A stretch of DNA of 64,000 nt, from NCBI GenBank assembly GCA_965225625.1, contig CBDDBH010000029.1, forward strand, positions 186,001 to 250,000, written 5' to 3'. Shown here in pieces: positions 16,998-25,683 of this stretch. This stretch comes from CBDDBH01 sp965225625 (GTDB taxonomy: Bacteria; Pseudomonadota; Gammaproteobacteria; JADZEE01). Position numbers and translations under genes: made by a program. The notes below the pieces were generated by a model that saw nothing but the letters and a program-made list of their open reading frames with translations, searched no databases and was not told where the DNA came from. Each line of letters starts with the position of its first letter. Position 1 is the stretch's first letter.

Positions 16998-18884
16998 ATG
17001 ACTCAATATTTTTCCTCCCCCGCAGAGCTGGCCGACGCCGTAATAGGGATTGTCGGTCCGCGTGTCGTGCTTGCGCTACCTGTTGGGCTCGGCAAAGCCG
17101 TGCATCTGGCCAACGCGCTCTATGCGCGTGCCGCCACCGATGCGACGATTCAATTGACGATATTTACTGCCCTGACGCTCGAGAAGCCTCGTGCGCGTAA
17201 CGAACTGGAACGACGCTTGCTCGAACCCATTGTCGAGCGGCTGTTTGCGGACTGGCCGCCGCTCGCCTATGCCGAAGCGCTCAGGCGCCAGGCGCTGCCT
17301 GCAAACATCGATGTGCGCGAGTTTTATTTCCGTCCCGCGTCGTATCTTGGTAACGCGCTGGCGCAACGCTCATACACGAGCTTGAATTACACGCAGGTAG
17401 CCGGTGAACTGCTGGACCTCGGGATCAACGTTATCGGCCAGCTGGTTGCGCCACACCCTTTAGGCGCAGCGAAGTACAGCCTGAGTTCGAATCCAGAGGT
17501 AACGCTGGATCTACTGCCCGAACTCGACGCCAGACGCGCCGCCGGCAAACCGTACGTTTTCGCCGGTCAGGTGAACAGCCATTTGCCGTACATGGTTGGC
17601 GACGCTGAACTTCAGGCGGTGCGTTTCGATTTTGTGCTCGACTCACCGGCGTGCAACTTTCCGCTATTCGGTCTGCCGAACCGCGCGGTCTCCCACACAG
17701 ATTACGCAACCGGCATGCACGTAGCGAGCCTGGTTCCCGACGGCGGCACCCTGCAACTTGGAATTGGCTCGCTCAGCGACGCCGTGGCACATTGCCTGAA
17801 GCTTCGGCATCTCTCGCCCGACGTGTTCAATGAGGTTCTTGACAGGTTGCCGGGCGGTCCCCAGTCCGGACGTCGACCCGCGCTGCCGCTGGAGAGCCAG
17901 CCTTTTCAGCAAGGCCTGTACGTATCGGCCGAACTGCTGAGTGACGCGACCTACTCCCTGTTTGACGCCGGGATCGTGAAGCGCAGCGCAGATGACGATG
18001 GCGCAATATTCATACATGCCGGCTTTTTCGTCGGCTCCAATGCCTTGTATCAATCCTTGCGTGAACTTCCCGAGGAGCAGCGCAAAAAAATCGCGATGAC
18101 CCGCATATCGTTCGTCAACAGCCTGTATGGAGACGAGCATCGCAAACGACGGCAACGTCGAAACGCACGGTTCATCAATGAGATCATGATGGTGACATTG
18201 CTCGGCGCTGCGGTATCGGATGCGCTGGAGGATGGTCGTGTCATCAGCGGTGTCGGCGGCCAATTTGATTTCGTCAGGATGGCGCATGCGCTCGACGATT
18301 CTCATTCAATCCTGATGTTAAGCAGTCGGCGGGTGCATAACGGTGTTCCACGATCCAATATTGTGTGGAATTACGGTCATAACACGGTGCCGCGGCATTA
18401 TCGTGATATCTACGTTTGCGAATATGGTATCGCGGCAACCCGCGGCTTACCTGATGCACAAATCGTCGCATCACTGCTTGGGATCGCTGATTCAGCGTTT
18501 CAGGCTTCGCTGCTCAAGTCGGTAAAGCGATTCGAAAAAATCGCCCCGAACTACGAAATTCCAACCAGTGCAATGGCTAACAGTCCGGACGCCGTGCGGC
18601 AAGCGTTTGCGGCCGCGGATATCGCGGCGTATTTTCCGACCTACCCGCTGGGGACGGATCTAACGCCGGTCGAACAGCGCCTGGCGGCAGCGCTCGGCTG
18701 CTTGAAGGATGCGACCGTGCGACCGCTGCAACGCGTGCGCACCGTCGCATCAGCACTTCTTCGCGGCTCCACCGCAGAACATTCGGACGCGCTGGCGCGG
18801 CTCGATTTGAAAAAACCAAACAACTTACGCGAGTATGTTCTGCAACAGCTCGTGAGTTATGCACTGGACAAGGAATCGACATGA
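16998..18884 (+). CDS. Acetyl-CoA hydrolase/transferase family protein
   Basis: 628 residues. The family I CoA-transferase fold is seen in LGIGSLSDAVAHCLKLRH, IFIHAGFFVGSNALYQSLRELP, and the C-terminal acetyl-CoA hydrolase/transferase block ISGVGGQFDFVRMAHALDDSHSILMLSSRR...NIVWNYGHNTVPRHYRDIYVCEYGIAATRG. It moves CoA between acyl groups or hydrolyses acyl-CoA. ATG 16998 is preferred to the in-frame GTG two codons earlier. Its stop overlaps the thioesterase start by four bases (ATGA at 18881), so the two are co-translated and probably work on the same acyl-CoA pool. Confidence 0.88.
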   Translation: MTQYFSSPAELADAVIGIVGPRVVLALPVGLGKAVHLANALYARAATDATIQLTIFTALTLEKPRARNELERRLLEPIVERLFADWPPLAYAEALRRQALPANIDVREFYFRPASYLGNALAQRSYTSLNYTQVAGELLDLGINVIGQLVAPHPLGAAKYSLSSNPEVTLDLLPELDARRAAGKPYVFAGQVNSHLPYMVGDAELQAVRFDFVLDSPACNFPLFGLPNRAVSHTDYATGMHVASLVPDGGTLQLGIGSLSDAVAHCLKLRHLSPDVFNEVLDRLPGGPQSGRRPALPLESQPFQQGLYVSAELLSDATYSLFDAGIVKRSADDDGAIFIHAGFFVGSNALYQSLRELPEEQRKKIAMTRISFVNSLYGDEHRKRRQRRNARFINEIMMVTLLGAAVSDALEDGRVISGVGGQFDFVRMAHALDDSHSILMLSSRRVHNGVPRSNIVWNYGHNTVPRHYRDIYVCEYGIAATRGLPDAQIVASLLGIADSAFQASLLKSVKRFEKIAPNYEIPTSAMANSPDAVRQAFAAADIAAYFPTYPLGTDLTPVEQRLAAALGCLKDATVRPLQRVRTVASALLRGSTAEHSDALARLDLKKPNNLREYVLQQLVSYALDKEST

Positions 18885-19501
18885 GCATGCAAGGCAAACA
18901 TCCTAGCGCCTCGGCCATCAACAACAACGTCTACAAGATTTTCCCGAATGATTTGAATGCCGAGCGCACTGTTTTTAGCGGCCTGGTCATGGCCTTATGT
19001 GACCGCATCGCGCTGATTGTTGCCGAACGTCACAGCGGCAAGACCTGTGTGACGGCGTCAGTGGACAATCTGAACTTTCTCGCGCCGGCGCGCGCAGGGG
19101 AGACGCTGATCCTCAAGTCGGCGATCAACCGCGCGTGGAACAGCTCGATGGAAATTGGCGTCAACGTCTCGGCCGAAAACAGCTATACAGGCGAATCCCG
19201 TAGTGTGCTGTCAGCGTATCTGACGTTCGTCGCACTCGATGAGCATGACCGGCCGACCAAAGTGCCTGAAGTGTTGCCTGAAACAGACGAGGAATCTCGA
19301 CGATTCAGTGCGGCGCAGATCCGCCGCGACGCGAGACTGCTGACACGCCAGAGCGTCAGCGCGCTTGAATCGGGCAACTGCAATTCAGCTCAGCTGGCAG
19401 ATCATTTATCCAGCTTAAACAACTTCATTGCATTGCCGCGGCCGATCTTTTGCTTGTCGGACTCGCTGATCGGCGTTGCATCGAACCAAAGCGCAGCGTG
19501 A
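18881..19501 (+). CDS. Acyl-CoA thioesterase, hotdog fold, with extended C-terminus
   Basis: 206 residues. The YciA/ACOT-type hotdog core spans about residues 15-135: YKIFPNDLNAERTVFSGLVMALCDRIALIVAERHSGKTCVTASVDNLNFLAPARAGETLILKSAINRAWNSSMEIGVNVSAEN, typical of acyl-CoA hydrolases. It is coupled to the upstream CoA-transferase by an ATGA overlap. The last 33 or so codons lie antisense to the end of the convergent decarboxylase gene (100-base tail-to-tail overlap, 19402-19501). This suggests an earlier stop was lost by mutation or sequencing error. The core enzyme should be intact. Confidence 0.82.
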   Translation: MSMQGKHPSASAINNNVYKIFPNDLNAERTVFSGLVMALCDRIALIVAERHSGKTCVTASVDNLNFLAPARAGETLILKSAINRAWNSSMEIGVNVSAENSYTGESRSVLSAYLTFVALDEHDRPTKVPEVLPETDEESRRFSAAQIRRDARLLTRQSVSALESGNCNSAQLADHLSSLNNFIALPRPIFCLSDSLIGVASNQSAA

Positions 19502-20382
19502 TCAACGTTCTCAAACGGCCAGTCGGTGGAGAACATGATGCGATCCGAACCAATTTCCATGATCGCGTCTACCAATGTCGGCGTGTGAAAATTGCCTGAT
19601 ACGGTGAGCCAGAAATTGTTCTGGAAATAATGGCGGACCGTATGCTTAGCAGCATATTTCGGTTTCGCCTTAACCCAGGCATTGCGGTTATCGATGCGCC
19701 ACAGGGAATAGGGTATGCCCTCGCCCATGTGGCCGAGAATTATTTTCAGGTTTGGATGAGCATCGAAAATGCCTGAGCCCATTAATCGCAGCGCATGCAC
19801 GGCCGTTTCCTGACCAAACGCCCAGGTCGGTCCGAGTAACCATTCCGCGCCTTTGTATATCTGGGACCAGGAGCCGATCGGATTTCGCGGGTGCAGGTAG
19901 AAAGGCTGGTCGAGTTGCTCGCTCAAAGCCCAAAAGCCGCTGTAGCGCGGATCGTCGAGATAAACGCAGTTTTCCGGATCGTCGATCTGGGAAAAGCCGT
20001 TCGCCAATGCACCGCGAAAGCCAAGCTCGCTGGCGCCGCGTTCCAGTTCGCGGCAGGCCGCATCGGGATCCTGCAGCGGCAGTGCCGTAAGGCCCTGGAA
20101 GCGGTCCGGGCTTTTCGCAATCTCCTCGGCCATCAGGTCGTTTGCGCGCTGCGCCATATCAATCGCTTTGGCGCGATCCGGCAGCGCCTGAATTGCAGGG
20201 GCGTTTAGGGATAGCAGCATCATTTCAATGCCGTGGCGATCCATTTCCGCGATGCGCCGTTGCTGAAAGTCGAGCAGACGCTCGCGCAATTCCGGCCAGC
20301 AATCAGCCGGAACAAAAGGCTGGGAATCGGCCAGCGTGTCGTCCAGCGCGAAATGCTCTTCAAGCCCGATCTTGTTATCCAT
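19402..20382 (-). CDS. Amidohydrolase-family decarboxylase, gamma-resorcylate (2,6-dihydroxybenzoate) decarboxylase-like
   Basis: 326 residues, the same length as gamma-resorcylate decarboxylases and with their layout: KIGLEEHFAL (metal-ligand Glu/His near 8-10), MDRHGIEMMLLSLNAPAIQALPDRAKAI, DRFQGLTALPLQDPDAA, FYLHPRNP (metal His), LLGPTWAFGQETAVHALRLM, ILGHMGEGIPYSLWRIDNRNAW and the metal Asp in MFSTDWPFENVDHAALWF. The enzyme reversibly decarboxylates 2,6-dihydroxybenzoate to resorcinol or acts on a close relative. Subfamily members such as 2,3-dihydroxybenzoate decarboxylase are possible alternatives. It is divergent from the LLM cluster that starts at 20531. Confidence 0.9.
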   Translation of the reverse strand: MDNKIGLEEHFALDDTLADSQPFVPADCWPELRERLLDFQQRRIAEMDRHGIEMMLLSLNAPAIQALPDRAKAIDMAQRANDLMAEEIAKSPDRFQGLTALPLQDPDAACRELERGASELGFRGALANGFSQIDDPENCVYLDDPRYSGFWALSEQLDQPFYLHPRNPIGSWSQIYKGAEWLLGPTWAFGQETAVHALRLMGSGIFDAHPNLKIILGHMGEGIPYSLWRIDNRNAWVKAKPKYAAKHTVRHYFQNNFWLTVSGNFHTPTLVDAIMEIGSDRIMFSTDWPFENVDHAALWFDATPISESDKQKIGRGNAMKLFKLDK

Positions 20383-20530
20383 GTTTCGCTCCCCTGCGGC
20401 GGTTTTTCCAGTCTAACCAGTGTTAACCCTTACTCAAACAAGCCAGATCTGAAATGAGACGCAAGCGGCAATGCAATCGTATAATTCGCAACCGCTGCGA
20501 AGTCGAAGAGGTTTTGCCGAGGGGGACGAG

Positions 20531-21700
20531 ATGAATCATTGGAAAGACGATCCGCGCGTGGCGACCCAAGCGATCTTTAACGACAACCGTCTCAAGCTCG
20601 GCACATTTGGCACGAACGGCGGCGGTATTGCGCTCACCAAAGCAGAGGAAGCCTCGCAGGTCTCATGGAGCGCGGCGATTAATGCCGGCGTTCGGGCGGA
20701 TGCGTTCGGCTTTGAAGCAATCGTGCCGTTCGCACGTTGGAAGGGCTATGTCGAGGAGGATCCGACCCATCGCAGCGGTGTGGCCTTCGACTGCTACACA
20801 TGGGCAGCGGCGCATGGCCAGGCGACGAGTCAGGCAGGGATCTTTTCCACTTCGCATGTTCCCACGATCCATCCGCTGCTGGCGGCCAAGCAATGCGCAA
20901 CGATCGACCACATTACCGCCGGCCGTTTCGGCTTGAACATTGTGGCGGGTTGGAATCGTCCGGAACTCGAGATGTTCGGCGCGCCCATGCGCGAACATGA
21001 TGAGCGCTACGACCAGGCCGACGAGTGGCTGCAGATAATCAAGCGATTATGGACCGAAGGCGAGGCATTCGACTTCGAAGGGCGTTTCTACACGCTGCAA
21101 AAAGCCATATCGCTACCTCACCCAATTCAGCAACCGATCCCGCCAATCATGAATGCGGGTGGCTCGGAGCGCGGACAGCATTTCGCGTCCAAGCATGCGG
21201 ACATGTTATTCATCATTCTCCGCAGTAGCGACCTGGAGGAAAACCGACAGCAGATCGCCGCGATCCGGGAATTTGCGAGACAACATTACGGACGCGAACT
21301 CCAGGTCTGGTCCAGCGCCTACGTCGTGCAGAGCGAAACGCAATGCGAGGCAGAGGCTTTCCTTAAATATTATTCAATCGAACAGGGTGATGAGGCCGCG
21401 GTCGATGGCGTTACCCGGCTTCAGGGCATAAACGCTAAGGGCTTACCAAGCGCAGTGCTGGCAAGCTTGCGCAACCGTTTCAAAGCTGGAATGGCAGGCT
21501 ATGAGCTGGTCGGCACCGCTGATCACATCACTACCCGCGCCGAGGCGATTTCTGCCGCGGGACTGGATGGGCTACTGCTAAGCTGGGTGAATTACGAGGC
21601 CGGCGTCGAGGCCTTTGGTGCGCATGTCCTGCCGCGCCTGGAGCAAGCGGGATTGCGCCGACCTTTCGCGCCGCAGCGCGGTACCCCGGTGGCTGCCTGA
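20531..21700 (+). CDS. LLM-class flavin-dependent oxidoreductase
   Basis: 389 residues. Luciferase-like TIM barrel with KLGTFGTNGGGIALTKAEE, FSTSHVPTIHPLLAAKQCATIDHITAGRFGLNIVAGWNRPELEMFGAPMREHDERYDQADEWLQIIKRLWTE and PIMNAGGSERGQHFASKHADMLFI. These blocks resemble the nitrilotriacetate/alkanesulfonate/DszA monooxygenase branch, which uses reduced FMN from a separate reductase. ATG 20531 is preferred over the longer frame because GAGGGGGAC precedes it. It heads three tandem LLM genes. Reaction unknown; an oxygenase step on an aromatic or heterocyclic substrate is likely. Confidence 0.87.
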   Translation: MNHWKDDPRVATQAIFNDNRLKLGTFGTNGGGIALTKAEEASQVSWSAAINAGVRADAFGFEAIVPFARWKGYVEEDPTHRSGVAFDCYTWAAAHGQATSQAGIFSTSHVPTIHPLLAAKQCATIDHITAGRFGLNIVAGWNRPELEMFGAPMREHDERYDQADEWLQIIKRLWTEGEAFDFEGRFYTLQKAISLPHPIQQPIPPIMNAGGSERGQHFASKHADMLFIILRSSDLEENRQQIAAIREFARQHYGRELQVWSSAYVVQSETQCEAEAFLKYYSIEQGDEAAVDGVTRLQGINAKGLPSAVLASLRNRFKAGMAGYELVGTADHITTRAEAISAAGLDGLLLSWVNYEAGVEAFGAHVLPRLEQAGLRRPFAPQRGTPVAA

Positions 21701-21848
21701 AAGCGCCGACACCTGACGTGGACTTTGCCGGTACCGGCTCTTACGCTCCCCCTGCACTGATCCAAGGCCACGGCGAGCGTGGCTTCCACAAACCCGAGCC
21801 CGGTAGGGTCCGGTAAAGCATCCGCAGCAAGCGGAAAGGGAAGATCGC

Positions 21849-22877
21849 TTGGAATTTGGCATTTTCGACCATCTGGACTCGACCGGGCAGCCCATGGACG
21901 CCTACTACGCCGACCGGCTGGAATTGATCGCGCTTTACGACCGCTTGGGTTTTCGCAGCTACCACGTCGCCGAGCACCATTCGACCCCGCTGGGCATGGC
22001 GCCCTCGCCCAATCTGTTCCTCAGCGCTATCGCCAGCCGGACGACACGCCTGCGTTTTGGACCGTTGGTTTTTGCGCTGCCGCTTTATCATCCGCTGCGC
22101 CTGGTCCAGGAGATCTGCATGCTGGATCAGATGAGCAAAGGACGCTTAGAGATCGGCTTTGGGCGTGGTGCATCGGCAATCGAAGCGTCCTATTTCGGCA
22201 ACGACCACAGCGTCGCCGAGCCCATTTATCGCGAATATCTCGAGCTGATATTGTCCGGCATGACGCAGGGACGACTCAATGGCAAGGGCGAATACTACGA
22301 ATTTGACGACGTGCCGCTGATGTTCGGGCCCTACCAGAAGCCGCATCCCCCTCTATGGTACGGCGCCCATTCGACCGAGAGCGCCGCCCGCGCCGCGCGC
22401 CTGGGTAGCCATATCGTGAGCCTGGATACTGCTGCGGAAACACGCACCTTCGCCGATCGGTACCGGGAAGTGTGGCGTGAGGTAAATACGCACGGCCGGC
22501 CCGAGCCCATGATCGGGCTCAGCGTATTCATCGTCCTTGCCGACTCCGATGAGACTGCGCTCGCCGCCGCGCGGCGCGCGTATCGGGTCTGGTATACAAG
22601 CTTCAATTACCTGTTCGTGCGCCACCATACCACTCCGCCGAAACATCAGCGCCCGCCGGAATGGGATGACATGGCTGACCAGGGGCGCGCCATCGCCGGC
22701 ACGCCCGAGACGGTGGCGGCAAAACTCGCCGAACTCATGCACACCTCGGCCGCCAATTACCTGGTCGGCCAATTTGCTTTCGGTGATCTGACACTAGCCG
22801 AGAATACCCGCACAATAGATCTGTTCGCCAAACATGTGATGCCGGTGCTCAGCGGACAAAAACATCGCTCGACTTAA
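21849..22877 (+). CDS. LLM-class flavin-dependent oxidoreductase
   Basis: 342 residues from a TTG start preceded by GGAAAGGGAAG. It belongs to the bacterial-luciferase-like branch: MEFGIFDHLDSTGQPMDAYYADRLELIALYDRLGFRSYHVAEHHSTPLGMAPSPNLFLSAIASRTTRLRFGPLVFALPLYHPLRLVQEICMLDQMSKGRLEIGFGRGA. It is related to the 50073-51119 gene of this window more than to its two immediate neighbours. Second of three tandem LLM genes. Substrate unknown. Confidence 0.86.
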   Translation: MEFGIFDHLDSTGQPMDAYYADRLELIALYDRLGFRSYHVAEHHSTPLGMAPSPNLFLSAIASRTTRLRFGPLVFALPLYHPLRLVQEICMLDQMSKGRLEIGFGRGASAIEASYFGNDHSVAEPIYREYLELILSGMTQGRLNGKGEYYEFDDVPLMFGPYQKPHPPLWYGAHSTESAARAARLGSHIVSLDTAAETRTFADRYREVWREVNTHGRPEPMIGLSVFIVLADSDETALAAARRAYRVWYTSFNYLFVRHHTTPPKHQRPPEWDDMADQGRAIAGTPETVAAKLAELMHTSAANYLVGQFAFGDLTLAENTRTIDLFAKHVMPVLSGQKHRST

Positions 22878-22906
22878 TTTGGACCCGCTTTTATCCTTCT
22901 GCCGCT

Positions 22907-23995
22907 ATGCCGCGCAAAATCAGCGATCGTAAATTCAAGCTCGGACTGTTCTGTTCAAATTGTTCGAGCGGCATTACCAAAACCTTCGCGCCCGAGCGAT
23001 GGGAGCCCACCTGGGAGAACAATCGCGCCATGGCGTTGGCGGCAGAAGAGGCGGAAATCGATTTTCTTCTACCGCTCGCGAACTGGCTTGGCATGGGTGG
23101 CACGGCGCTCACCGAATCAACCATCCTCGAACCGATGATTTGGGCTGCGGGCCTGCTCGAGGCGACCCAGAAAATCACTATTTTCGCGACCATCCACGCC
23201 CCGTTTCTGCATCCGGTGTTCGCTACCAAGCAAATCAACATGTGCGACCAAATCGGTGAAGGGCGCTTCGGTCTGAATGTCGTTTCAGGCGGCAACCCAC
23301 CGGAATTCGAATTATTCGGCGTACCGCTGGCCGAGCATGAAGAGCGTTACGCCTTAACCGAGGAATGGCTGACGCTGGTAAAGCGGATGTGGTCCGAAAA
23401 CGAGCCCTTCGATTTCAAAGGGCAATTCTTCGATCTAAAGGGTGTGCTGAGCAATCCAAAGCCTTGGGGAGGTGAGGCACCACTGCTGATCAGCGCCGGG
23501 TCCTCGCCAACGGGACGAAAGTTCGCCCGCCGCCACGCCGATTGCCTGTTCATGCTCATCGTCAGTCTGGATAAGCTCGCCGAGGAGATCCGCAATATCC
23601 GTGAGGGTGCGGAGCGGCACTTCGGTATCTATGCAAGCGGACATCTGTTTTGTCGTAAAACACGCCGCGAGACCGACGAGTTTTATAACTACATCGTTCA
23701 CGAACACGGCGATTGGAAGGCCGCAGATTTTCTCGATGACATGCACAAACACGCCGGCTCCATCCCGGCGGAAGCGCGCGCCGGGATGCGCGAACGCTTT
23801 GTCAGCGGCACCGGAACCTTCCTGGTTAAGGGGGATCCCGACGACGTCGCCCAGACATTTAAGCGTATGAGCGACGCCGGCCTTGATGGCATGGCCACCG
23901 CACTCGTGCACTTCCTGGATGAACTGCCGATACTGCGCGATGAAGTGCTACCGCGCATGAAGCGGCTGGGACTGCGTGCCGTAGTAAACGACTGA
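22907..23995 (+). CDS. LLM-class flavin-dependent oxidoreductase
   Basis: 362 residues. KLGLFCSNCSSGITKTFAPERWEPTWENNRAMALAAEEAEIDFLLPLANWLG, HAPFLHPVFATKQINMCDQIGEGRFGLNVVSGGNPPEFELFGVPLAEHEERYALTEEWLTLVKRMW and LLISAGSSPTGRKFARRHADCLFM identify a dimethylsulfone/DszA-like flavin monooxygenase. The last of three LLM genes; it ends 7 bases before the SDR start, so they are very likely one transcript. Two paralogous but divergent oxygenases of the same class side by side suggest successive or two-component oxygenation steps. Confidence 0.87.
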   Translation: MPRKISDRKFKLGLFCSNCSSGITKTFAPERWEPTWENNRAMALAAEEAEIDFLLPLANWLGMGGTALTESTILEPMIWAAGLLEATQKITIFATIHAPFLHPVFATKQINMCDQIGEGRFGLNVVSGGNPPEFELFGVPLAEHEERYALTEEWLTLVKRMWSENEPFDFKGQFFDLKGVLSNPKPWGGEAPLLISAGSSPTGRKFARRHADCLFMLIVSLDKLAEEIRNIREGAERHFGIYASGHLFCRKTRRETDEFYNYIVHEHGDWKAADFLDDMHKHAGSIPAEARAGMRERFVSGTGTFLVKGDPDDVAQTFKRMSDAGLDGMATALVHFLDELPILRDEVLPRMKRLGLRAVVND

Positions 23996-24002
23996 AACTC
24001 GA

Positions 24003-24767
24003 ATGGGAAAATTAGACAACAAACACTGTGTTATCACGGGTGCCGCCGGCAGCGTCGGTTTTGCGACTGCGAAGTTGTTTGTGGAAGAAGGTGCAACTGT
24101 AACGTTGGTCGATCGCAATTCAGACAATTTACTCGCGACCGAAAAGGCGCTTTCGTCCTACCTAGATAGACTCGCCTTTATTGAAGCTGACGTCACCGAA
24201 TCTAGTGATACCCGGAACTACATCGAAGAATCAGTGGGCCGATGGGGAAAAATCGATGTTCTTTTTAGTAATGCAGGCTTAAGCGGCGATTGCAAACCAA
24301 TCGTTGATTATCCAGAGGATGTGTTCGACGCGGTCATGTCGGTCAACGTGAAAGCGTCCTTTCTTGCGTGCAAATACGCTATCCCGCAGATGAACGATGG
24401 CGGCAGCATCATTATTACGTCTTCCATCATGGGCGTTAAGGCCAATCCAAACATTGTTGCTTACGCAACATCGAAACACGCTGTAATCGGGTTGATGAAA
24501 GTTGTGGCGCATGAAGTGGCGCCGCGCAAGATCAGGGCTAATGTATTAGCGCCAGGCCCCATCGATAACGAATTTCAGACGAATATCGAAAACGAACTGG
24601 GCGCGGCAATGGGCATTAACGCAACGGATTTTATCAACCAGATGATCCCCCTGAAGCGGCATGCCAGGGCCGAGGAAATCGCACGTAGTGCCTTATTCCT
24701 GGCGTCAGATGAGAGTAGTTTTTCGACCGGCAGTGTGTTGATGGCCGATGGCGGGTTGAATGCTTGA
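24003..24767 (+). CDS. Short-chain dehydrogenase/reductase
   Basis: 254 residues of the classical SDR family. NAD(P) site TGAAGSVG (about 12-19), NAG in LFSNAGLSGD, catalytic Ser in ITSSIMG and Tyr/Lys in YATSK, plus PGPIDNEF and the C-terminal GSVLMADGGLNA. An Asp at the end of beta-2 (VDRNS) favours NAD. It follows the LLM genes with a 7-base gap and probably oxidises or reduces a product of their reaction. Confidence 0.9.
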   Translation: MGKLDNKHCVITGAAGSVGFATAKLFVEEGATVTLVDRNSDNLLATEKALSSYLDRLAFIEADVTESSDTRNYIEESVGRWGKIDVLFSNAGLSGDCKPIVDYPEDVFDAVMSVNVKASFLACKYAIPQMNDGGSIIITSSIMGVKANPNIVAYATSKHAVIGLMKVVAHEVAPRKIRANVLAPGPIDNEFQTNIENELGAAMGINATDFINQMIPLKRHARAEEIARSALFLASDESSFSTGSVLMADGGLNA

Positions 24768-24782
24768 GTTATAGATAGTCCT

Positions 24783-25640
24783 TCAGCCGAATACCCCAAG
24801 ATGATCGTCAATGAACGTCGCATATGAGCGCGGTGCATAACCGAGCGTTGTTTCGAAGGTATCGGTGATATAGGCAGTTTCGCTGCGCGATATCGCGGCA
24901 AATAGCTCAAGCACCGCGTCGGCATACCACTCGTTTGGACCCCAATTGAGCAGTTGCGCGCGAAATTCGGCTGACGGCGGCATATCGACATATTCCACGC
25001 GCCGGCCGAGTGCTGTCGAGAACTCCTGCGCTATTTGTGCAAATGAATGGGTCTGCGATCCGGTGACGACGTACGTACCACTTTCAGGGGCGGTCGCCGT
25101 GAGGAGTTCGACAACAAACTCGGCAACGTCGCGTGCATCGATACTGCCGACGGCGCCCTTACCCATGGGCAGATAGAACTTGTTCTCCGCGGCAATTGTC
25201 TGCGCACAGTACAACATGTTCTGCATGTAGAATCCGGGCTGTACGTTGGCATAGTTCACACCTGAGGCTGCGTTATGCGCCTCGACCAAGGCATGAAAAC
25301 GTTTTAGCGGCGCAGTGGAATTGGCATCTGCGCCAACGGCCGACAGCTTGACGATCTGACTGACCTGTGCGGCTTTTGCCGCGTCGATAAAACCGATCTC
25401 TTGGGTCAATTGGTCCTGTGAATTGGCGGCCAGCAAAAATGCGCGGTCCACCCCGCGCAATGCCGCCGCAACCGAGGCCGGATCGTCAAGATTGCCGACG
25501 ACCACCTCCAGACCCGCGGCACGTAATGGCTCAGCCTTGCTGACATCGCGCACCATCGCTCGAGCTGGGACCGAACCAAGAGCCAACAATGGCACGATTT
25601 CCTTGCCGATGGTTCCCGTTGCACCTGTCAACAAGATCAC
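24783..25640 (-). CDS. NmrA-type NAD(P)-binding oxidoreductase
   Basis: 285 residues, atypical SDR with GATGTIG near the N-terminus and no YxxxK. It has VRDVSKAEPLRAAGLEVVVGNLDDPASVAAALRGVDRAFLL, IVKLSAVGADANSTAPLKRFH and a C-terminal substrate domain ending RSYATFIDDHLGVFG, as in QOR2/azoreductase-like and NmrA-like proteins. These act as NAD(P)H quinone reductases or redox sensors. GTG start with AAAGGG about eight bases upstream. Its 3' end is 15 bases from the convergent SDR; its 5' end adjoins the reductive-dehalogenase gene, on the same strand, 43 bases downstream of that gene's stop. Confidence 0.82.
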   Translation of the reverse strand: MILLTGATGTIGKEIVPLLALGSVPARAMVRDVSKAEPLRAAGLEVVVGNLDDPASVAAALRGVDRAFLLAANSQDQLTQEIGFIDAAKAAQVSQIVKLSAVGADANSTAPLKRFHALVEAHNAASGVNYANVQPGFYMQNMLYCAQTIAAENKFYLPMGKGAVGSIDARDVAEFVVELLTATAPESGTYVVTGSQTHSFAQIAQEFSTALGRRVEYVDMPPSAEFRAQLLNWGPNEWYADAVLELFAAISRSETAYITDTFETTLGYAPRSYATFIDDHLGVFG

Positions 25641-25683
25641 GATACCGACCCTTTGATTCCTCCTTGATTCCGGTCGTGGCGTT

